A stretch of DNA of 64,000 nt from Lelliottia nimipressuralis. GTDB lineage: Bacteria; Pseudomonadota; Gammaproteobacteria; Enterobacterales; Enterobacteriaceae. The position numbers and the translations under genes were made by a program. Below, in pieces: positions 15,915-25,482 of this stretch (position 1 is its first letter; each line of letters starts with the position of its first letter). Below the pieces are notes generated by a model. It was not told where the DNA came from. It ran no database searches and was given only the letters and a program-made list of their open reading frames with translations. Location of the stretch: the NCBI RefSeq assembly GCF_004115925.1, contig NZ_SDDX01000004.1:124001-188000 (forward strand). The letters are read 5' to 3'.

Positions 15915-16002
15915 AATAGATATAAGGTCGGCCAGAAAAGGAACTATTGCAAGTTATGTCCGTCTTTTCTATCCCTTAATTTGCACTCTGTCACAAAATT
16001 AT
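15915..16002 (-). promoter_or_regulatory. malT promoter region with CRP site
   Basis: On the minus strand, TTGTGACAGAGTGCAAATT (about 15981-16000) is followed downstream by a block ending CTGGCCGACCTTATAT, with TTATAT at 15920-15925 as the likely -10. Both blocks closely resemble my recollection of the E. coli malT promoter, which depends on cAMP-CRP. The site has a good left half (TGTGA) and a weak right half. No exact transcription start is claimed. Confidence 0.7.
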
Positions 16003-16329
16003 TTCTCATTGACCGGGAACTTTCTTAGATGCCCTATATCCCGCATGGATGCTGGCTTGTATGCATTTAGTGCGCTTATCCTGAAACTGGTTTCATTAGG
16101 CGATTCTCATCACGAAGTTAATAAATAACCGGTATAGTTATTCCTGGAAAATAACCCTCTGAGAAAGGCCTAAAAGCAAGAAATATTATTCCTGGTAAGC
16201 AATCATTTCTGCTGTTATTAATTTCATCCGAAACTGCATTTCATTTTTTTGACACTCTTCCCGTTTATCCTCGCGCCGTATTGGCACACTCGTTCTATGC
16301 TCACAGAGTGGCCTTGATCACACTTTTGC

Positions 16330-16380
16330 GCTCATCCCCGCTACTCCTCCCTGTCTAATCCCTGGCAGGAGGAGGAAGAG
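16330..16380 (+). promoter_or_regulatory. MalT boxes upstream of malP
   Basis: MalT binds asymmetric decamers of the form GGGGA(T/G)GAGG. On the minus strand GGGGATGAG (complement of 16331-16339) matches nine of ten positions, and the adjacent complement of CTACTCCTCCC gives GGGAGGAG. On the plus strand GGAGGAGGAAG begins at 16368. They sit about 65-115 bases before the malP ATG, the expected place for a MalT-dependent promoter. The rest of the malT-malP gap (16003-16329) is AT-rich, with no gene I can support. Confidence 0.7.
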
Positions 16381-16443
16381 CCGGAATGAGCCTGGCACAC
16401 TAGCGCCATTATCTTTTCTTTCTCTACAGGATGCCGATTCCCT

Positions 16444-18837
16444 ATGTCTCAGCCTACCTTCAACAAAGCTCAATTTCAGGCTGCCCTGACGCGTCAGTGG
16501 CAGCGATTTGGTTTGTCTGCAGCCGAAGACATGACGTCTCATCAGTGGTGGCAGGCCGTGAGCGGTGCGCTGGCCGAACTGCTCAGTGCTCAGCCTGCGG
16601 CGAAGCCGGTGAAAAACCAGCGTCATGTGAACTACATCTCCATGGAGTTCCTGATCGGTCGTCTGACCGGCAACAACCTGCTGAACCTCGGCTGGTATCA
16701 GGAGGTGAGCGACGTACTCAGCGAGCACAGCGTTAACCTGACCGATCTGCTGGAAGAAGAGACCGACCCCGGTTTAGGTAACGGCGGGTTAGGGCGTCTG
16801 GCGGCCTGTTTCCTGGATTCCATGGCAACCGTGGGGCAATCCGCTATCGGGTATGGTCTGAACTACCAGTACGGCCTGTTCCGTCAGTCCTTTAACGACG
16901 GGAATCAGATTGAAGCGCCGGACGACTGGCATCGCGGCAGCTATCCGTGGTTCCGCCACAACGCACAGCTCGATGTGCAGGTAGGTATCGGCGGGAAAGT
17001 GTCTAAACAGGGCCACTGGGAGCCGGGTTTTGTGATCACCGGTGAAGCCTGGGATTTGCCGGTGCTGGGCTACCGCAACGGCGTGGCGCAGCCGTTACGT
17101 CTGTGGCAGGCGAAACACGCCCATCCATTCAACCTGACCAAATTTAACGACGGCGATTTCCTGCGTGCCGAGCAGCAGGGTATCGACGCCGAAAAACTGA
17201 CTAAAGTGCTCTACCCGAACGACAACCATCTGGCGGGCAAAAAGCTGCGCCTGATGCAGCAGTATTTCCAGTGCGCCTGCTCTGTGGCGGATATCCTGCG
17301 TCGCCATCATCTGGCGGGGCGTAAGCTGTCGGAGCTGGCAGATTACGAAGTGATTCAGCTCAACGATACCCACCCAACCATCGCGATTCCGGAACTGCTG
17401 CGCGTGCTGCTTGATGAGCACCAGCTGAGCTGGGACGCGGCCTGGGCAATCACCAGCAAAACCTTCGCCTACACCAACCACACCCTGATGCCAGAAGCGC
17501 TGGAGTGCTGGGATGAGAAACTGGTGAAAGCGCTGCTGCCGCGCCATATGCAGATCATTAATCAGATCAACGATCGGTTCAAAGTGCTGGTGACGAAAAC
17601 CTGGCCGGGTGATAAAGCGGTCTGGGCGAAACTGGCGGTGGTGCACGACAAACAGGTCCGCATGGCGAACATGTGCGTGGTCAGCGGTTTTGCGGTGAAC
17701 GGCGTAGCGGCGCTGCACTCGGATCTGGTGGTTAAAGATCTGTTCCCGGAATATCACCAGCTCTGGCCGAACAAATTCCATAACGTTACCAACGGCATTA
17801 CGCCGCGTCGCTGGATCAAACAGTGCAACCCGGCTCTCGCCGCGCTGCTGGATAAAACGCTGAAGAAAGAGTGGGCCAACGATCTCGACCAGTTGATCAA
17901 CCTGGAAAAACAGGCTGACGATGCCAGGTTCCGCCAGAAATACCAGGCTATCAAACAAGAGAACAAAGTGCGCCTCGCGGCGTTCGTGAAAGTGCGCACG
18001 GGGATTGAAATCAACCCGAACGCGATTTTTGATATCCAGATCAAACGCCTGCACGAGTACAAACGTCAGCACCTGAACCTGCTGCACATTCTGGCGCTGT
18101 ACAAAGAGATCCGCGAAAACCCGAACGCGAACCGCGTGCCGCGCGTGTTCCTCTTCGGTGCCAAAGCGGCACCGGGCTACTACCTGGCGAAGAACATTAT
18201 CCTCGCCATTAACAAAGTGGCTGAAGCGGTGAACAACGATCCGCAGGTGGGCGACAAGTTGAAAGTGGTGTTCCTGCCGGATTACTGCGTGTCCGCAGCG
18301 GAAATGCTGATCCCGGCGGCGGATATCTCCGAGCAGATTTCGACTGCGGGCAAAGAGGCGTCCGGCACCGGTAACATGAAGCTGGCCCTGAACGGAGCCT
18401 TAACCGTCGGCACGCTGGACGGCGCGAACGTCGAAATCGCCGAGCAGGTGGGTGAAGAGAATATCTTTATCTTCGGTCACACGGTCGAGGAGGTGAAAGC
18501 CCTTAAAGCCAAAGGCTACGATCCGGTGAAATGGCGCAAGAAAGACAAGGTTCTGGATGCAGTGCTGAAGGAGCTGGAAAGCGGCAAATACAGCGACGGC
18601 GACAAACACGCCTTCGACCAAATGCTGCACAGCATCGGCAAACAGGGCGGCGATCCGTATCTGGTAATGGCTGATTTCGCGGCCTACGTTGAAGCGCAGA
18701 AGCAGGTGGATGTGCTGTACCGCGATCAGGACGCCTGGACGCGCGCATGTATTCTGAATACCGCGCGCTGTGGGATGTTCAGCTCTGACCGTTCAATCCG
18801 TGATTATCAGGCCCGTATCTGGCAGGCAAAACGCTAA
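16444..18837 (+). CDS. malP: Maltodextrin phosphorylase MalP
   Basis: PLP-dependent phosphorylase that shortens linear maltodextrins to glucose-1-phosphate. It has 797 residues, as in E. coli. Conserved blocks: [35 protein letters not shown], and the cofactor site EASGTGNMK with Lys646 (codon at 18379). It differs from GlgP in lacking glycogen-binding specificity. malQ follows after 9 bases, so the two form the malPQ operon under MalT. Confidence 0.98.
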   Translation: MSQPTFNKAQFQAALTRQWQRFGLSAAEDMTSHQWWQAVSGALAELLSAQPAAKPVKNQRHVNYISMEFLIGRLTGNNLLNLGWYQEVSDVLSEHSVNLTDLLEEETDPGLGNGGLGRLAACFLDSMATVGQSAIGYGLNYQYGLFRQSFNDGNQIEAPDDWHRGSYPWFRHNAQLDVQVGIGGKVSKQGHWEPGFVITGEAWDLPVLGYRNGVAQPLRLWQAKHAHPFNLTKFNDGDFLRAEQQGIDAEKLTKVLYPNDNHLAGKKLRLMQQYFQCACSVADILRRHHLAGRKLSELADYEVIQLNDTHPTIAIPELLRVLLDEHQLSWDAAWAITSKTFAYTNHTLMPEALECWDEKLVKALLPRHMQIINQINDRFKVLVTKTWPGDKAVWAKLAVVHDKQVRMANMCVVSGFAVNGVAALHSDLVVKDLFPEYHQLWPNKFHNVTNGITPRRWIKQCNPALAALLDKTLKKEWANDLDQLINLEKQADDARFRQKYQAIKQENKVRLAAFVKVRTGIEINPNAIFDIQIKRLHEYKRQHLNLLHILALYKEIRENPNANRVPRVFLFGAKAAPGYYLAKNIILAINKVAEAVNNDPQVGDKLKVVFLPDYCVSAAEMLIPAADISEQISTAGKEASGTGNMKLALNGALTVGTLDGANVEIAEQVGEENIFIFGHTVEEVKALKAKGYDPVKWRKKDKVLDAVLKELESGKYSDGDKHAFDQMLHSIGKQGGDPYLVMADFAAYVEAQKQVDVLYRDQDAWTRACILNTARCGMFSSDRSIRDYQARIWQAKR

Positions 18838-18846
18838 GGAAGCGCG

Positions 18847-20925
18847 ATGGACAGCAAACGTCTGGATAATGCCGCCCTGGCGGCGGGGATCAGCCCCAGT
18901 TACATCAATGCTCACGGCAAACCACAGTCAATTGGCGCTGAAACCAAACGACGTTTGCTGGACGCCATGCACAAAACAACGCCCGCCGCGAAAGCGGCGA
19001 TAGCGCCGGTGCCGGTGGTGAAAGTGTTCACAGCCGGTAAGAAGATGGCGTTGCTGGTGGAAGGCCGCGGCGAATTCAGCTGGCTGTTAACCACCGAAGA
19101 GGGCCAGCAGCATAAGGGCCATGCGACGGGCGGGAAAAATCTCACCCTTCCGGCAAAACTGCCGCACGGTTATCACACCCTGACGCTGACGCAGGATGAT
19201 AAGCGCTATCACTGCCGGGTGATCATCGCGCCGAAACGCTGCTACGAGCCGCAGGCGCTGCTCGACGGGAAAAAGCTGTGGGGCGCCTGCGTGCAGCTTT
19301 ACACGCTACGTTCGAATGAGAACTGGGGGATCGGCGATTTCGGCGATCTGAAAAATATGCTGGCGGAGGTGGGCAAGCGCGGCGGGGCGTTTATCGGCCT
19401 CAACCCAATCCATGCCCTCTATCCGGCGAACCCGGAAAGCGCCAGCCCGTATAGCCCGTCGTCCCGCCGTTGGCTGAATGTGATTTATATCGACGTCAAC
19501 GCGCTGGAGGATTTCAGGAAAAGCAAAGAGGCCCAGGCGTGGTGGAATCTCACCACCACCCAGCAGACGCTGAAACAGGTGCGTGAAGCCGACTGGGTCG
19601 ACTATGCGACGGTAACGGCCCTGAAAATGGCTGCCCTGCGTATGACCTGGAAAGGCTTTGCAAAGCGCACGGACGACCAGATGAAAGCGTTCCGTCAGTT
19701 CGTCGCCCAGGAAGGCGAAAGCCTCTACTGGCAGGCGGCGTTTGACGCGCTGCATGCGTATCAGGTGAAAGAGGACGAAATGCGCTGGGGCTGGCCGGTG
19801 TGGCCGGAAGCCTATCAGTCGGTGGACTCGCCGGAGGTGAAAGCCTTCTGCAAGCAACACGCCAATGAAGTGGACTTTTTCCTGTGGCTGCAGTGGCTGG
19901 CGTACAGTCAGTTTGCCGCCTGCTGGCAGGAGAGCCAGGGCTACGACATGCCGATTGGTCTGTATCGCGATCTGGCCGTTGGCGTGGCGGAAGGCGGAGC
20001 CGAAACCTGGTGCGACCGCGAGCTTTATTGCCTGAAAGCCTCCGTCGGCGCCCCGCCGGATATCCTCGGCCCGCTGGGACAGAACTGGGGATTGCCGCCG
20101 ATGGACCCGCATGTGATGGTCGCGCGCGGGTACGAGCCGTTTATCGATCTGCTGCGCGCCAATATGCAAAACTGCGGCGCGCTGCGTATCGACCACGTGA
20201 TGTCCGTGCTGCGCCTGTGGTGGATCCCTTACGGTGAAACGGCGGATCACGGTGCCTATGTGCATTATCCGGTGGACGATCTGCTGTCGATCCTCGCGCT
20301 GGAAAGTCAGCGTCACAACTGCATGGTCATTGGCGAAGATCTCGGCACCGTGCCGGTTGAAATCGTCAGTAAATTACGCGAGAGTGGCGTTTATTCATAC
20401 AAAGTACTCTATTTCGAAAGTGACCATGAGAAGACGTTCCGTTCGCCGCAAGCGTACCCTCAACAATCAATGGCTGTCGCGACAACGCATGATCTTCCTA
20501 CGCTGCGAGGCTACTGGGAGAGCGGTGATCTCACGCTCGGCAAAACGTTAGGGTTATATCCAGACGAAGTGGTGTTGCGCGGGTTGTATCAGGACCGCGA
20601 GCTGGCCAAACAGGGGCTGCTGGATGCGCTGCACAAGCACGGCTGCCTGCCAAAACGCGCCGGGCATAAAGCCTCGCTGATGGCGATGACGGCAACCCTG
20701 AATCGCGGCATGCAGCGCTATATCGCCGACAGCAATAGCGCCCTGCTGGGCCTGCAACCCGAGGACTGGCTGGGAATGGCGGAGCCGGTGAACATTCCGG
20801 GCACCAGCTATCAGTACAAAAACTGGCGGCGCAAGCTCTCCACCACCCTTGAAAAGATGTTTGCCGATGAGGGTGTGAACAAGCTGATTAAGGATTTGGA
20901 TAAGCGCAGAAAAGCAAAGAAGTGA
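18847..20925 (+). CDS. malQ: 4-alpha-glucanotransferase (amylomaltase) MalQ
   Basis: Transfers maltosyl and longer dextrinyl units between maltodextrins, releasing glucose and producing chains for MalP (GH77). It has 692 residues (E. coli 694). The N-terminal region of about 140 residues typical of enterobacterial MalQ precedes a barrel carrying the catalytic nucleophile Asp449 in LRIDHVM, acid Glu497 in GEDLGTVP and Asp549 in THDLPTLRG. GAPPDILGPLGQNWGLPP is a family signature. The charged C-terminus (DKRRKAKK) is slightly shorter than in E. coli. Confidence 0.98.
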   Translation: MDSKRLDNAALAAGISPSYINAHGKPQSIGAETKRRLLDAMHKTTPAAKAAIAPVPVVKVFTAGKKMALLVEGRGEFSWLLTTEEGQQHKGHATGGKNLTLPAKLPHGYHTLTLTQDDKRYHCRVIIAPKRCYEPQALLDGKKLWGACVQLYTLRSNENWGIGDFGDLKNMLAEVGKRGGAFIGLNPIHALYPANPESASPYSPSSRRWLNVIYIDVNALEDFRKSKEAQAWWNLTTTQQTLKQVREADWVDYATVTALKMAALRMTWKGFAKRTDDQMKAFRQFVAQEGESLYWQAAFDALHAYQVKEDEMRWGWPVWPEAYQSVDSPEVKAFCKQHANEVDFFLWLQWLAYSQFAACWQESQGYDMPIGLYRDLAVGVAEGGAETWCDRELYCLKASVGAPPDILGPLGQNWGLPPMDPHVMVARGYEPFIDLLRANMQNCGALRIDHVMSVLRLWWIPYGETADHGAYVHYPVDDLLSILALESQRHNCMVIGEDLGTVPVEIVSKLRESGVYSYKVLYFESDHEKTFRSPQAYPQQSMAVATTHDLPTLRGYWESGDLTLGKTLGLYPDEVVLRGLYQDRELAKQGLLDALHKHGCLPKRAGHKASLMAMTATLNRGMQRYIADSNSALLGLQPEDWLGMAEPVNIPGTSYQYKNWRRKLSTTLEKMFADEGVNKLIKDLDKRRKAKK

Positions 20926-20931
20926 TAAAAA

Positions 20932-20968
20932 AAGCCCGGCAAACATCATCAGTTTGCCGGGCTTTTAA
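20932..20968. terminator. Bidirectional terminator between malQ and gntT
   Basis: Stem AAGCCCGGCAAAC pairs with GTTTGCCGGGCTT around an ATCATCA loop. An A-run stands on one side and Ts on the other, so it can end malPQ and possibly also gntT transcription from the opposite strand. Confidence 0.88.
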
Positions 20969-21014
20969 CGGTCCAGGCCGGGTTAGGTGCAACCACCACC
21001 CGGCTTTTTTGTGC

Positions 21015-22330
21015 TTAAACCACCATCGCCAGCAGCAGACACCCAATCAGGCCGCACACTGAGATAATCGTTTCCAGCATCGACCAGGACTTGATGGTCT
21101 CGCCGATCGTCAGGTTGAAGTACTCCTTGAACAGCCAGAAGCCTGGATCGTTCACGTGGGAGAAGATGACGCTACCGGAACCCACCGCGATAACCATCAG
21201 CTCAGGCTAACGCCCGTGGTGGCAATCAGTGGCGCAACAATACCGCCAGCAGTGATTGCCGCAACAGTTGCAGAACCCAGCGCGATACGTAGCACTGCAG
21301 CAATCGACCAGGCCATCAGGATTGGCGAGATGTTGGTTTCATGCATCATCGAGGCGATGTATTTGTCTACGCCGCTGTCGACCAGAACCTGCTTGAACGC
21401 ACCGCCACCGCCGATAATCAGCAGCATCATGGCGATGATTTTGATGGAAGAGCCAAGCGTCTCGTTGATCTGATCCATGCTACGGCCACGGTTAAGACCG
21501 AAGGTGAAGAGGGCAATCAGAACCGCAATCAGCGTCGCCATCACCGGGTCACCGAGGAACTCAGCGACGGAGAGGAACGCGTGACCTTTTGGCAGCACCA
21601 TTTCAGCAACTGCGCGCATCGCCATCAGCACAACCGGCACCAGAGAGGTCCAGACGCTGACGCCAAAGCTTGGCATTTCCGCTTCGGTGAAGGTTTTTGC
21701 GCTATACAGACCTTCCGGAATTGGCTTGTCGATACCTTTCAGGCAGCGTGCAAACACCGGGCCTGCCAGAATAACGGTTGGGATCGCCAGAATCGTACCG
21801 AACAGCAGGGTTTTACCCATATCCGCATGGAAGATGGTCGCGATAGCGGTTGGACCCGGGTGCGGCGGCAGGAAGCCGTGCGTCACGGACAGGGCAGCCG
21901 CCATCGGCACACCGACGAACAGCAGCGGAATGTTGGCGGCAGCCGCGATGGTGAAGACTAGCGGCAGCATCAGCACGAAGCCGACTTCATAGAACAGCGC
22001 GAAACCGACGGTAAAACCGGTTAACACCACCGCCCACTGAATGTGTTGTTTACCAAATTTGGCAATCAGCGTGGTCGCGATGCGCTGTGCGCCACCGCAG
22101 TCTGCCAGCATTTTACCGAGCATGGCACCGAAGCCCATGATCAGCGCCAGGCTGCCGAGCGTTCCGCCCACACCTGCTTTAATTGAGCTGATGACTTTCA
22201 CCAGCGGCATCCCTTGCATCAGACCCACTGCAAGTGCCACCAGAACCAGAGCGATGAAGCCGTTCAGTTTGAAACGGATCATCAAGAGCAGTAATAAGAC
22301 AACACCGATAGCGACAATAACTAATGGCAT
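21015..22330 (-). pseudogene. gntT: High-affinity gluconate transporter GntT, single-base frameshift
   Basis: GntP-family gluconate:H+ symporter of the inner membrane. From ATG 22330 the frame matches GntT for about 375 residues up to IATTGVS, then reads LS and stops at 21197-21199. The final 60 residues (MVIAVGSGSVIFSHVNDPGFW...) continue in another frame to 21015. Restoring one G in the plus-strand GG at 21205-21206 (C on the coding strand, AGCCTGAG to AGCCCTGAG) gives ...GVSPELMVIAV... and exactly 438 residues, the family length. The premature TGA overlaps an ATG (TGATG), so the tail could be reinitiated as a separate piece. Either a true loss of the last membrane segments or a sequence error. 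Confidence 0.9.
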
Positions 22331-22349
22331 GATTAACCTGGCCTTTCAA

Positions 22350-22365
22350 TTGTTATGGGTAACGT
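22350..22365. promoter_or_regulatory. Possible second GntR operator in the gntT leader
   Basis: TTGTTATGGGTAACGT agrees at about 12 of 16 positions with the operator-like sequence at 22491-22506. It lies about 20 bases before the gntT start codon. An operator here, combined with the distal one, would allow GntR looping. Recognised by eye only. Confidence 0.5.
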
Positions 22366-22490
22366 CATTGTTTCAACGACAATTTCCGATTGTCCCAACC
22401 GGGAACAGAGAATTAACGGCACTAATACTGATTGCCTGCGAAACTAATAAGTTTAGTCGGCTGTTATGAGGATGCTTAGTGCCCACGCGA

Positions 22491-22506
22491 ATGATACGGG
22501 TAACAT
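22491..22506. promoter_or_regulatory. GntR operator upstream of gntT
   Basis: Read on the coding strand this is ATGTTACCCGTATCAT, which matches the GntR operator pattern (ATGTTACC followed by a T-A-C/A-rich right half) known from gluconate genes. It lies about 160 bases upstream of gntT. The 352-bp gap 22331-22682 holds both operator candidates and the BIME; I see no gene in it. Confidence 0.7.
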
Positions 22507-22594
22507 GTGCAGATTGAGAATCACCCAGGCAGGCAAAATTTGAATTATGAGACGCAGGTCAACATATGGGGCGGGGAGCGACAGGCAAACAAAA

Positions 22595-22668
22595 GCCGGG
22601 GGGCGAAATCGCCTTACCCGGCCTGGGATCTGATTTAATGGCCCGGCTCGCTGCGCGGCACCGGGTAA
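22595..22668. repeat. BIME: two inverted REP units between gntT and nfuA
   Basis: The unit GCCGGG-GGGCGA...CTTACCCGGCC (22595-22623) is followed by an inverted unit, GCCCGGCTCGCTGCGCGGCACCGGG (from about 22640). Each is itself a hairpin of the form GCCGGG...CCCGGC. It lies just downstream of nfuA on the minus strand, a typical REP position. Confidence 0.8.
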
Positions 22669-22682
22669 AAACAGACGGGAAC

Positions 22683-23258
22683 TTAGTAGTAAGAGTGCTC
22701 GCCGCGCTGGTGTTCGGTGAGATCGCGCACGCCTTTCAGTTCCGGGAACTCGTTCAGCATCTGCTTCTCGATCCCTTCTTTCAGGGTCACGTCGACCATG
22801 GAACAGCCGTTACAGCCGCCGCCGAACTGCAGGATCGCCAGACCGTCTTCGGTGATCTCCATCAGCGTGACTTTACCGCCGTGGCCCGCCAGCTGCGGGT
22901 TGATCTGGGATTGCAGCAAATACTCTACGCGCTCCATCAGCGGCGCATCATCAGACACTTTACGCATTTTGGCGTTCGGTGCTTTCAGCGTCAGCTGAGA
23001 ACCCAGCTGATCGGTGACGAAATCGATCTCGGCGTCATCAAGGTATGGCGCGCTTAACTCATCGACATAGGCGGTGAGCTGCTCAAATTTAAGGGCAGTG
23101 TCAGATGCTTCCACAGCGTCCGGAGGACAATAAGAGACACCGCATTCTGCATTCGGAGTGCCTGGATTAATCACAAACACGCGGATCTGCGTCCCTTCTT
23201 CCTGATTTGCCAGCAGTTTGGCAAAGTGTGATTGTGCAGAATCGGAAATACGGATCAT
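22683..23258 (-). CDS. nfuA: Fe-S biogenesis scaffold/carrier protein NfuA
   Basis: Carries [4Fe-4S] clusters to apoproteins under stress. It has 191 residues, the same as in E. coli. The N-terminal A-type-like domain (about 1-100) has lost the usual cluster cysteines; the C-terminal Nfu domain holds the CNGC motif in [14 protein letters not shown] (cysteines near 149 and 152). Formerly gntY in the gluconate cluster, but its function is Fe-S delivery. It lies upstream of gntT and downstream of gntX on the same strand. Confidence 0.98.
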   Translation of the reverse strand: MIRISDSAQSHFAKLLANQEEGTQIRVFVINPGTPNAECGVSYCPPDAVEASDTALKFEQLTAYVDELSAPYLDDAEIDFVTDQLGSQLTLKAPNAKMRKVSDDAPLMERVEYLLQSQINPQLAGHGGKVTLMEITEDGLAILQFGGGCNGCSMVDVTLKEGIEKQMLNEFPELKGVRDLTEHQRGEHSYY

Positions 23259-23319
23259 AGCTTTGGCCTAATAGTTGACTAAATTACCTGGGTATAATAA
23301 TACGCCCATCGGAAAAGGG

Positions 23320-24003
23320 CTACAAGGTACGACACAAACACCATACCTGAACCGTCGCTGCACCGCTTTGCAAAAGCAGTCGGGAAAGCTCCGCCACGGT
23401 GCTGCCGGTTGTGACGACATCATCCACAATCGCGATATGGCGCCCCTTGACCGCTAAATCAAGGCGAAAGGCATTTTTTAGATTTCTTTTGCGCAACCGC
23501 GCGCTTAACCGGTGCTGAACGGCCGTTGCGTGTGTGCGTTTTAACGCGTCCGGTTGCCAGTCACAGCGTAGCCAGCGGGAAAGTGTGCGACACAACAGAT
23601 CGCTCTGATTGTAGCCGCGACGCCAGTGGCGTCGATGGTGCAACGGCACGCTGATAAGAAGATCCACGGCTGGTAACCCCCGTGAGCGCCGGGCCTGCAA
23701 AACGGCGAGTATCAGCAGGCGCGCCAGCGGCCCCGCCAGCTGCGTCTGACGAGAAAACTTAAACTGGTGGATCAGGCTGCTCAGGGGCTGAACGTAATTA
23801 TCGACGGCCACCAGATCGCCCCACGGCGGCGGTTTTTGCAGGCATCGCCCGCAGGGGATATCGACGCGCGTTGCGGATAAACCGCACTGGGGGCAGCAGG
23901 GAGGGCGGCGCTCGAAGGCGCGCGTGCAGACGGAGCAGATCCCCCAGCGGCTCATCCTGAGCGGCATTCGGCATAGCCAGCACAAGCCGGGCACTGATAG
24001 CAT
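23320..24003 (-). CDS. gntX: ComF-family phosphoribosyltransferase-like protein GntX
   Basis: ComF/GntX family, related to the competence protein ComFC and to phosphoribosyltransferases. It has 227 residues. An N-terminal zinc-ribbon-like cysteine region (CWLC, CSVC, CPQCG, CGRC) precedes a PRTase fold with IVDDVVTTGSTVAEL near the C-terminus. The start at 24003 follows the family N-terminus MLSVPGLCWLC; the frame runs on through bioH's leader and coding strand, which is not meaningful. It is divergent from bioH with a 36-bp gap. E. coli GntX has been linked to growth on DNA as a nutrient. Confidence 0.95.
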   Translation of the reverse strand: MLSVPGLCWLCRMPLRMSRWGICSVCTRAFERRPPCCPQCGLSATRVDIPCGRCLQKPPPWGDLVAVDNYVQPLSSLIHQFKFSRQTQLAGPLARLLILAVLQARRSRGLPAVDLLISVPLHHRRHWRRGYNQSDLLCRTLSRWLRCDWQPDALKRTHATAVQHRLSARLRKRNLKNAFRLDLAVKGRHIAIVDDVVTTGSTVAELSRLLLQSGAATVQVWCLCRTL

Positions 24004-24039
24004 GGGCAACTTCCTTGTTAAAAAAGAGAATCCTAACCG

Positions 24040-24813
24040 ATGAACAATCTTTGGTGGCAGACCATGGGCACGGGAAATGTTGATCTTGTGCTGCTGCACG
24101 GATGGGGGCTGAACGCTGAAGTCTGGCATTGCATTCAGGAGGAACTGGCCTCGCAGTTTACGCTGCATCTGGTGGATCTGCCGGGATTTGGCCGCAGCCA
24201 CGGGTTTGGCGCGATGCCCCTCGATGAGATGGCCCGGCATGTTCTGGAACGCGCGCCGCAAAAAGCGATCTGGCTCGGCTGGAGCCTGGGCGGGCTGGTG
24301 GCGAGCCAGATAGCCCTGACGCACCCGGAGCGCGTTCAGGCGCTGGTGACGGTCGCATCATCGCCTTGCTTTGCGGCACGGGATGAGTGGCCGGGTATCA
24401 GGCCGGAGGTGTTGGCCGGTTTCCAGCAGCAGCTGAGCGAAGATTTCAAGCGGACGGTTGAGCGCTTTCTGGCGCTGCAAACTCTGGGAACCGAAACGGC
24501 GCGTCAGGATGCGCGAATGCTCAAAAACGCGGTGCTGGCACTTCCCATGCCGGAGGTTGAGGTGCTTAACGGTGGGCTGGAAATTCTGAAAACCGTCGAC
24601 CTGCGTGAACCGCTGGCTGCGCTTTCAGTGCCGCATCTGCGAATCTACGGTTATCTGGATGGCCTGGTGCCGCGCAAAGTGGTGCCGATACTGGATGCGT
24701 TATGGCCGAACAGCGAATCGAAGGTCATTGCCAAAGCCGCACATGCGCCTTTCGTCTCGCATCCCGAGGCGTTTTGCGACGCGCTAACGGCGTTAAGTCA
24801 GCGTTTAAACTGA
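24040..24813 (+). CDS. bioH: Pimeloyl-[ACP] methyl ester carboxylesterase BioH
   Basis: Alpha/beta hydrolase that removes the methyl group from pimeloyl-ACP methyl ester, ending the modified fatty-acid phase of biotin synthesis. It has 257 residues (E. coli 256). The nucleophile elbow GWSLGG carries Ser82 (codon at 24283). The oxyanion-hole region [12 protein letters not shown] lies near the N-terminus. [14 protein letters not shown] contains the acid Asp and [10 protein letters not shown] the catalytic His. Confidence 0.98.
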   Translation: MNNLWWQTMGTGNVDLVLLHGWGLNAEVWHCIQEELASQFTLHLVDLPGFGRSHGFGAMPLDEMARHVLERAPQKAIWLGWSLGGLVASQIALTHPERVQALVTVASSPCFAARDEWPGIRPEVLAGFQQQLSEDFKRTVERFLALQTLGTETARQDARMLKNAVLALPMPEVEVLNGGLEILKTVDLREPLAALSVPHLRIYGYLDGLVPRKVVPILDALWPNSESKVIAKAAHAPFVSHPEAFCDALTALSQRLN

Positions 24814-24925
24814 TTATTTACTGATCCACCTGGAAAAAGTTTCATACCGCAACAATACTTCAAATATCGTTGCGGAAGTTGAGCCTACGATAATCAAAAC
24901 TACAAACCTATGGAGAGTAATGGTT

Positions 24926-25195
24926 ATGAAACTTGTTACGGGAATTGTTACATCACTGGTTATTGGGTCTCTGTCATTTGGCGTATTTGCAGCGAAAGAG
25001 CTGGAAAAAGACAAAGTTAAAGAGATGAATCTGACCAAAATTGGCGAGATTACGACCTCAAAAACGACTGCGCCAATGGATGCACGTAAAGAATTATCGA
25101 AAAAAGCTGATGAGCTGGGCGGTACGTATTATGTAGTGACCAGCGCGAACAAAGGCGAGAAAACCGTTCATGCAACGGCGGAAGTCTATAAATAA
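24926..25195 (+). CDS. Small periplasmic DUF1471 (YhcN/BhsA-like) protein
   Basis: An 89-residue protein: an N-terminal signal peptide (MKLVTGIVTSLVIGSLSFGVFA, cleavage likely after FA-A near residue 23) followed by a compact domain containing KIGEITTSKTTAPMDARKELSKKADELGGTYYVVTSANKG and ending in ATAEVYK. This is the pattern of the DUF1471 family, often stress-induced in enterobacteria. GGAGAG at 24912-24917 suits the second ATG (24926) better than the one at 24920. It sits where E. coli has rpnA (yhgA). The exact family member cannot be named. Confidence 0.85.
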   Translation: MKLVTGIVTSLVIGSLSFGVFAAKELEKDKVKEMNLTKIGEITTSKTTAPMDARKELSKKADELGGTYYVVTSANKGEKTVHATAEVYK

Positions 25196-25202
25196 CAGTA
25201 TT

Positions 25203-25226
25203 GCCGGGCGGCATAGGCTGCCCGGC
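25203..25226. repeat. REP-like hairpin between the DUF1471 gene and feoC
   Basis: GCCGGGCGGC and GCTGCCCGGC arms form a hairpin in the 39-base gap between two convergent genes. It probably serves as a common transcript end. Confidence 0.7.
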
Positions 25227-25234
25227 AAATCGTA

Positions 25235-25471
25235 TTAGCGCAGCGCCCACCACTCCCGCAGGCAGGCTTTGCCTTCCGGACAGCTTTTGCAGCTACCGGT
25301 CAAACAACCCTCCGCATCTTCCTGAATCCGCACGGCTTTACCCATCGCTTCCATTCGTTCGAGCATAGCATCGATCATCGGCTGCGGCGTATGCAGGGAA
25401 AGGCTCAACTGTCTGGCCTCCATTCGCCCCTGAAGAGCCAGTAAATCCCGAACCTGAATCATCGATGCCAT
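25235..25471 (-). CDS. feoC: Ferrous iron transport protein FeoC
   Basis: Small cytoplasmic accessory protein of the Feo ferrous-iron uptake system, with a winged-helix fold and an iron-sulfur cluster site. It has 78 residues. The four cysteines lie in [20 protein letters not shown] near the C-terminus. The start at MASMIQ (25471) was chosen by family match; one extra ATG codon lies upstream. It is the last gene of feoABC, 11 bases after feoB. Confidence 0.95.
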   Translation of the reverse strand: MASMIQVRDLLALQGRMEARQLSLSLHTPQPMIDAMLERMEAMGKAVRIQEDAEGCLTGSCKSCPEGKACLREWWALR

Positions 25472-25482
25472 CATCTCACCTC

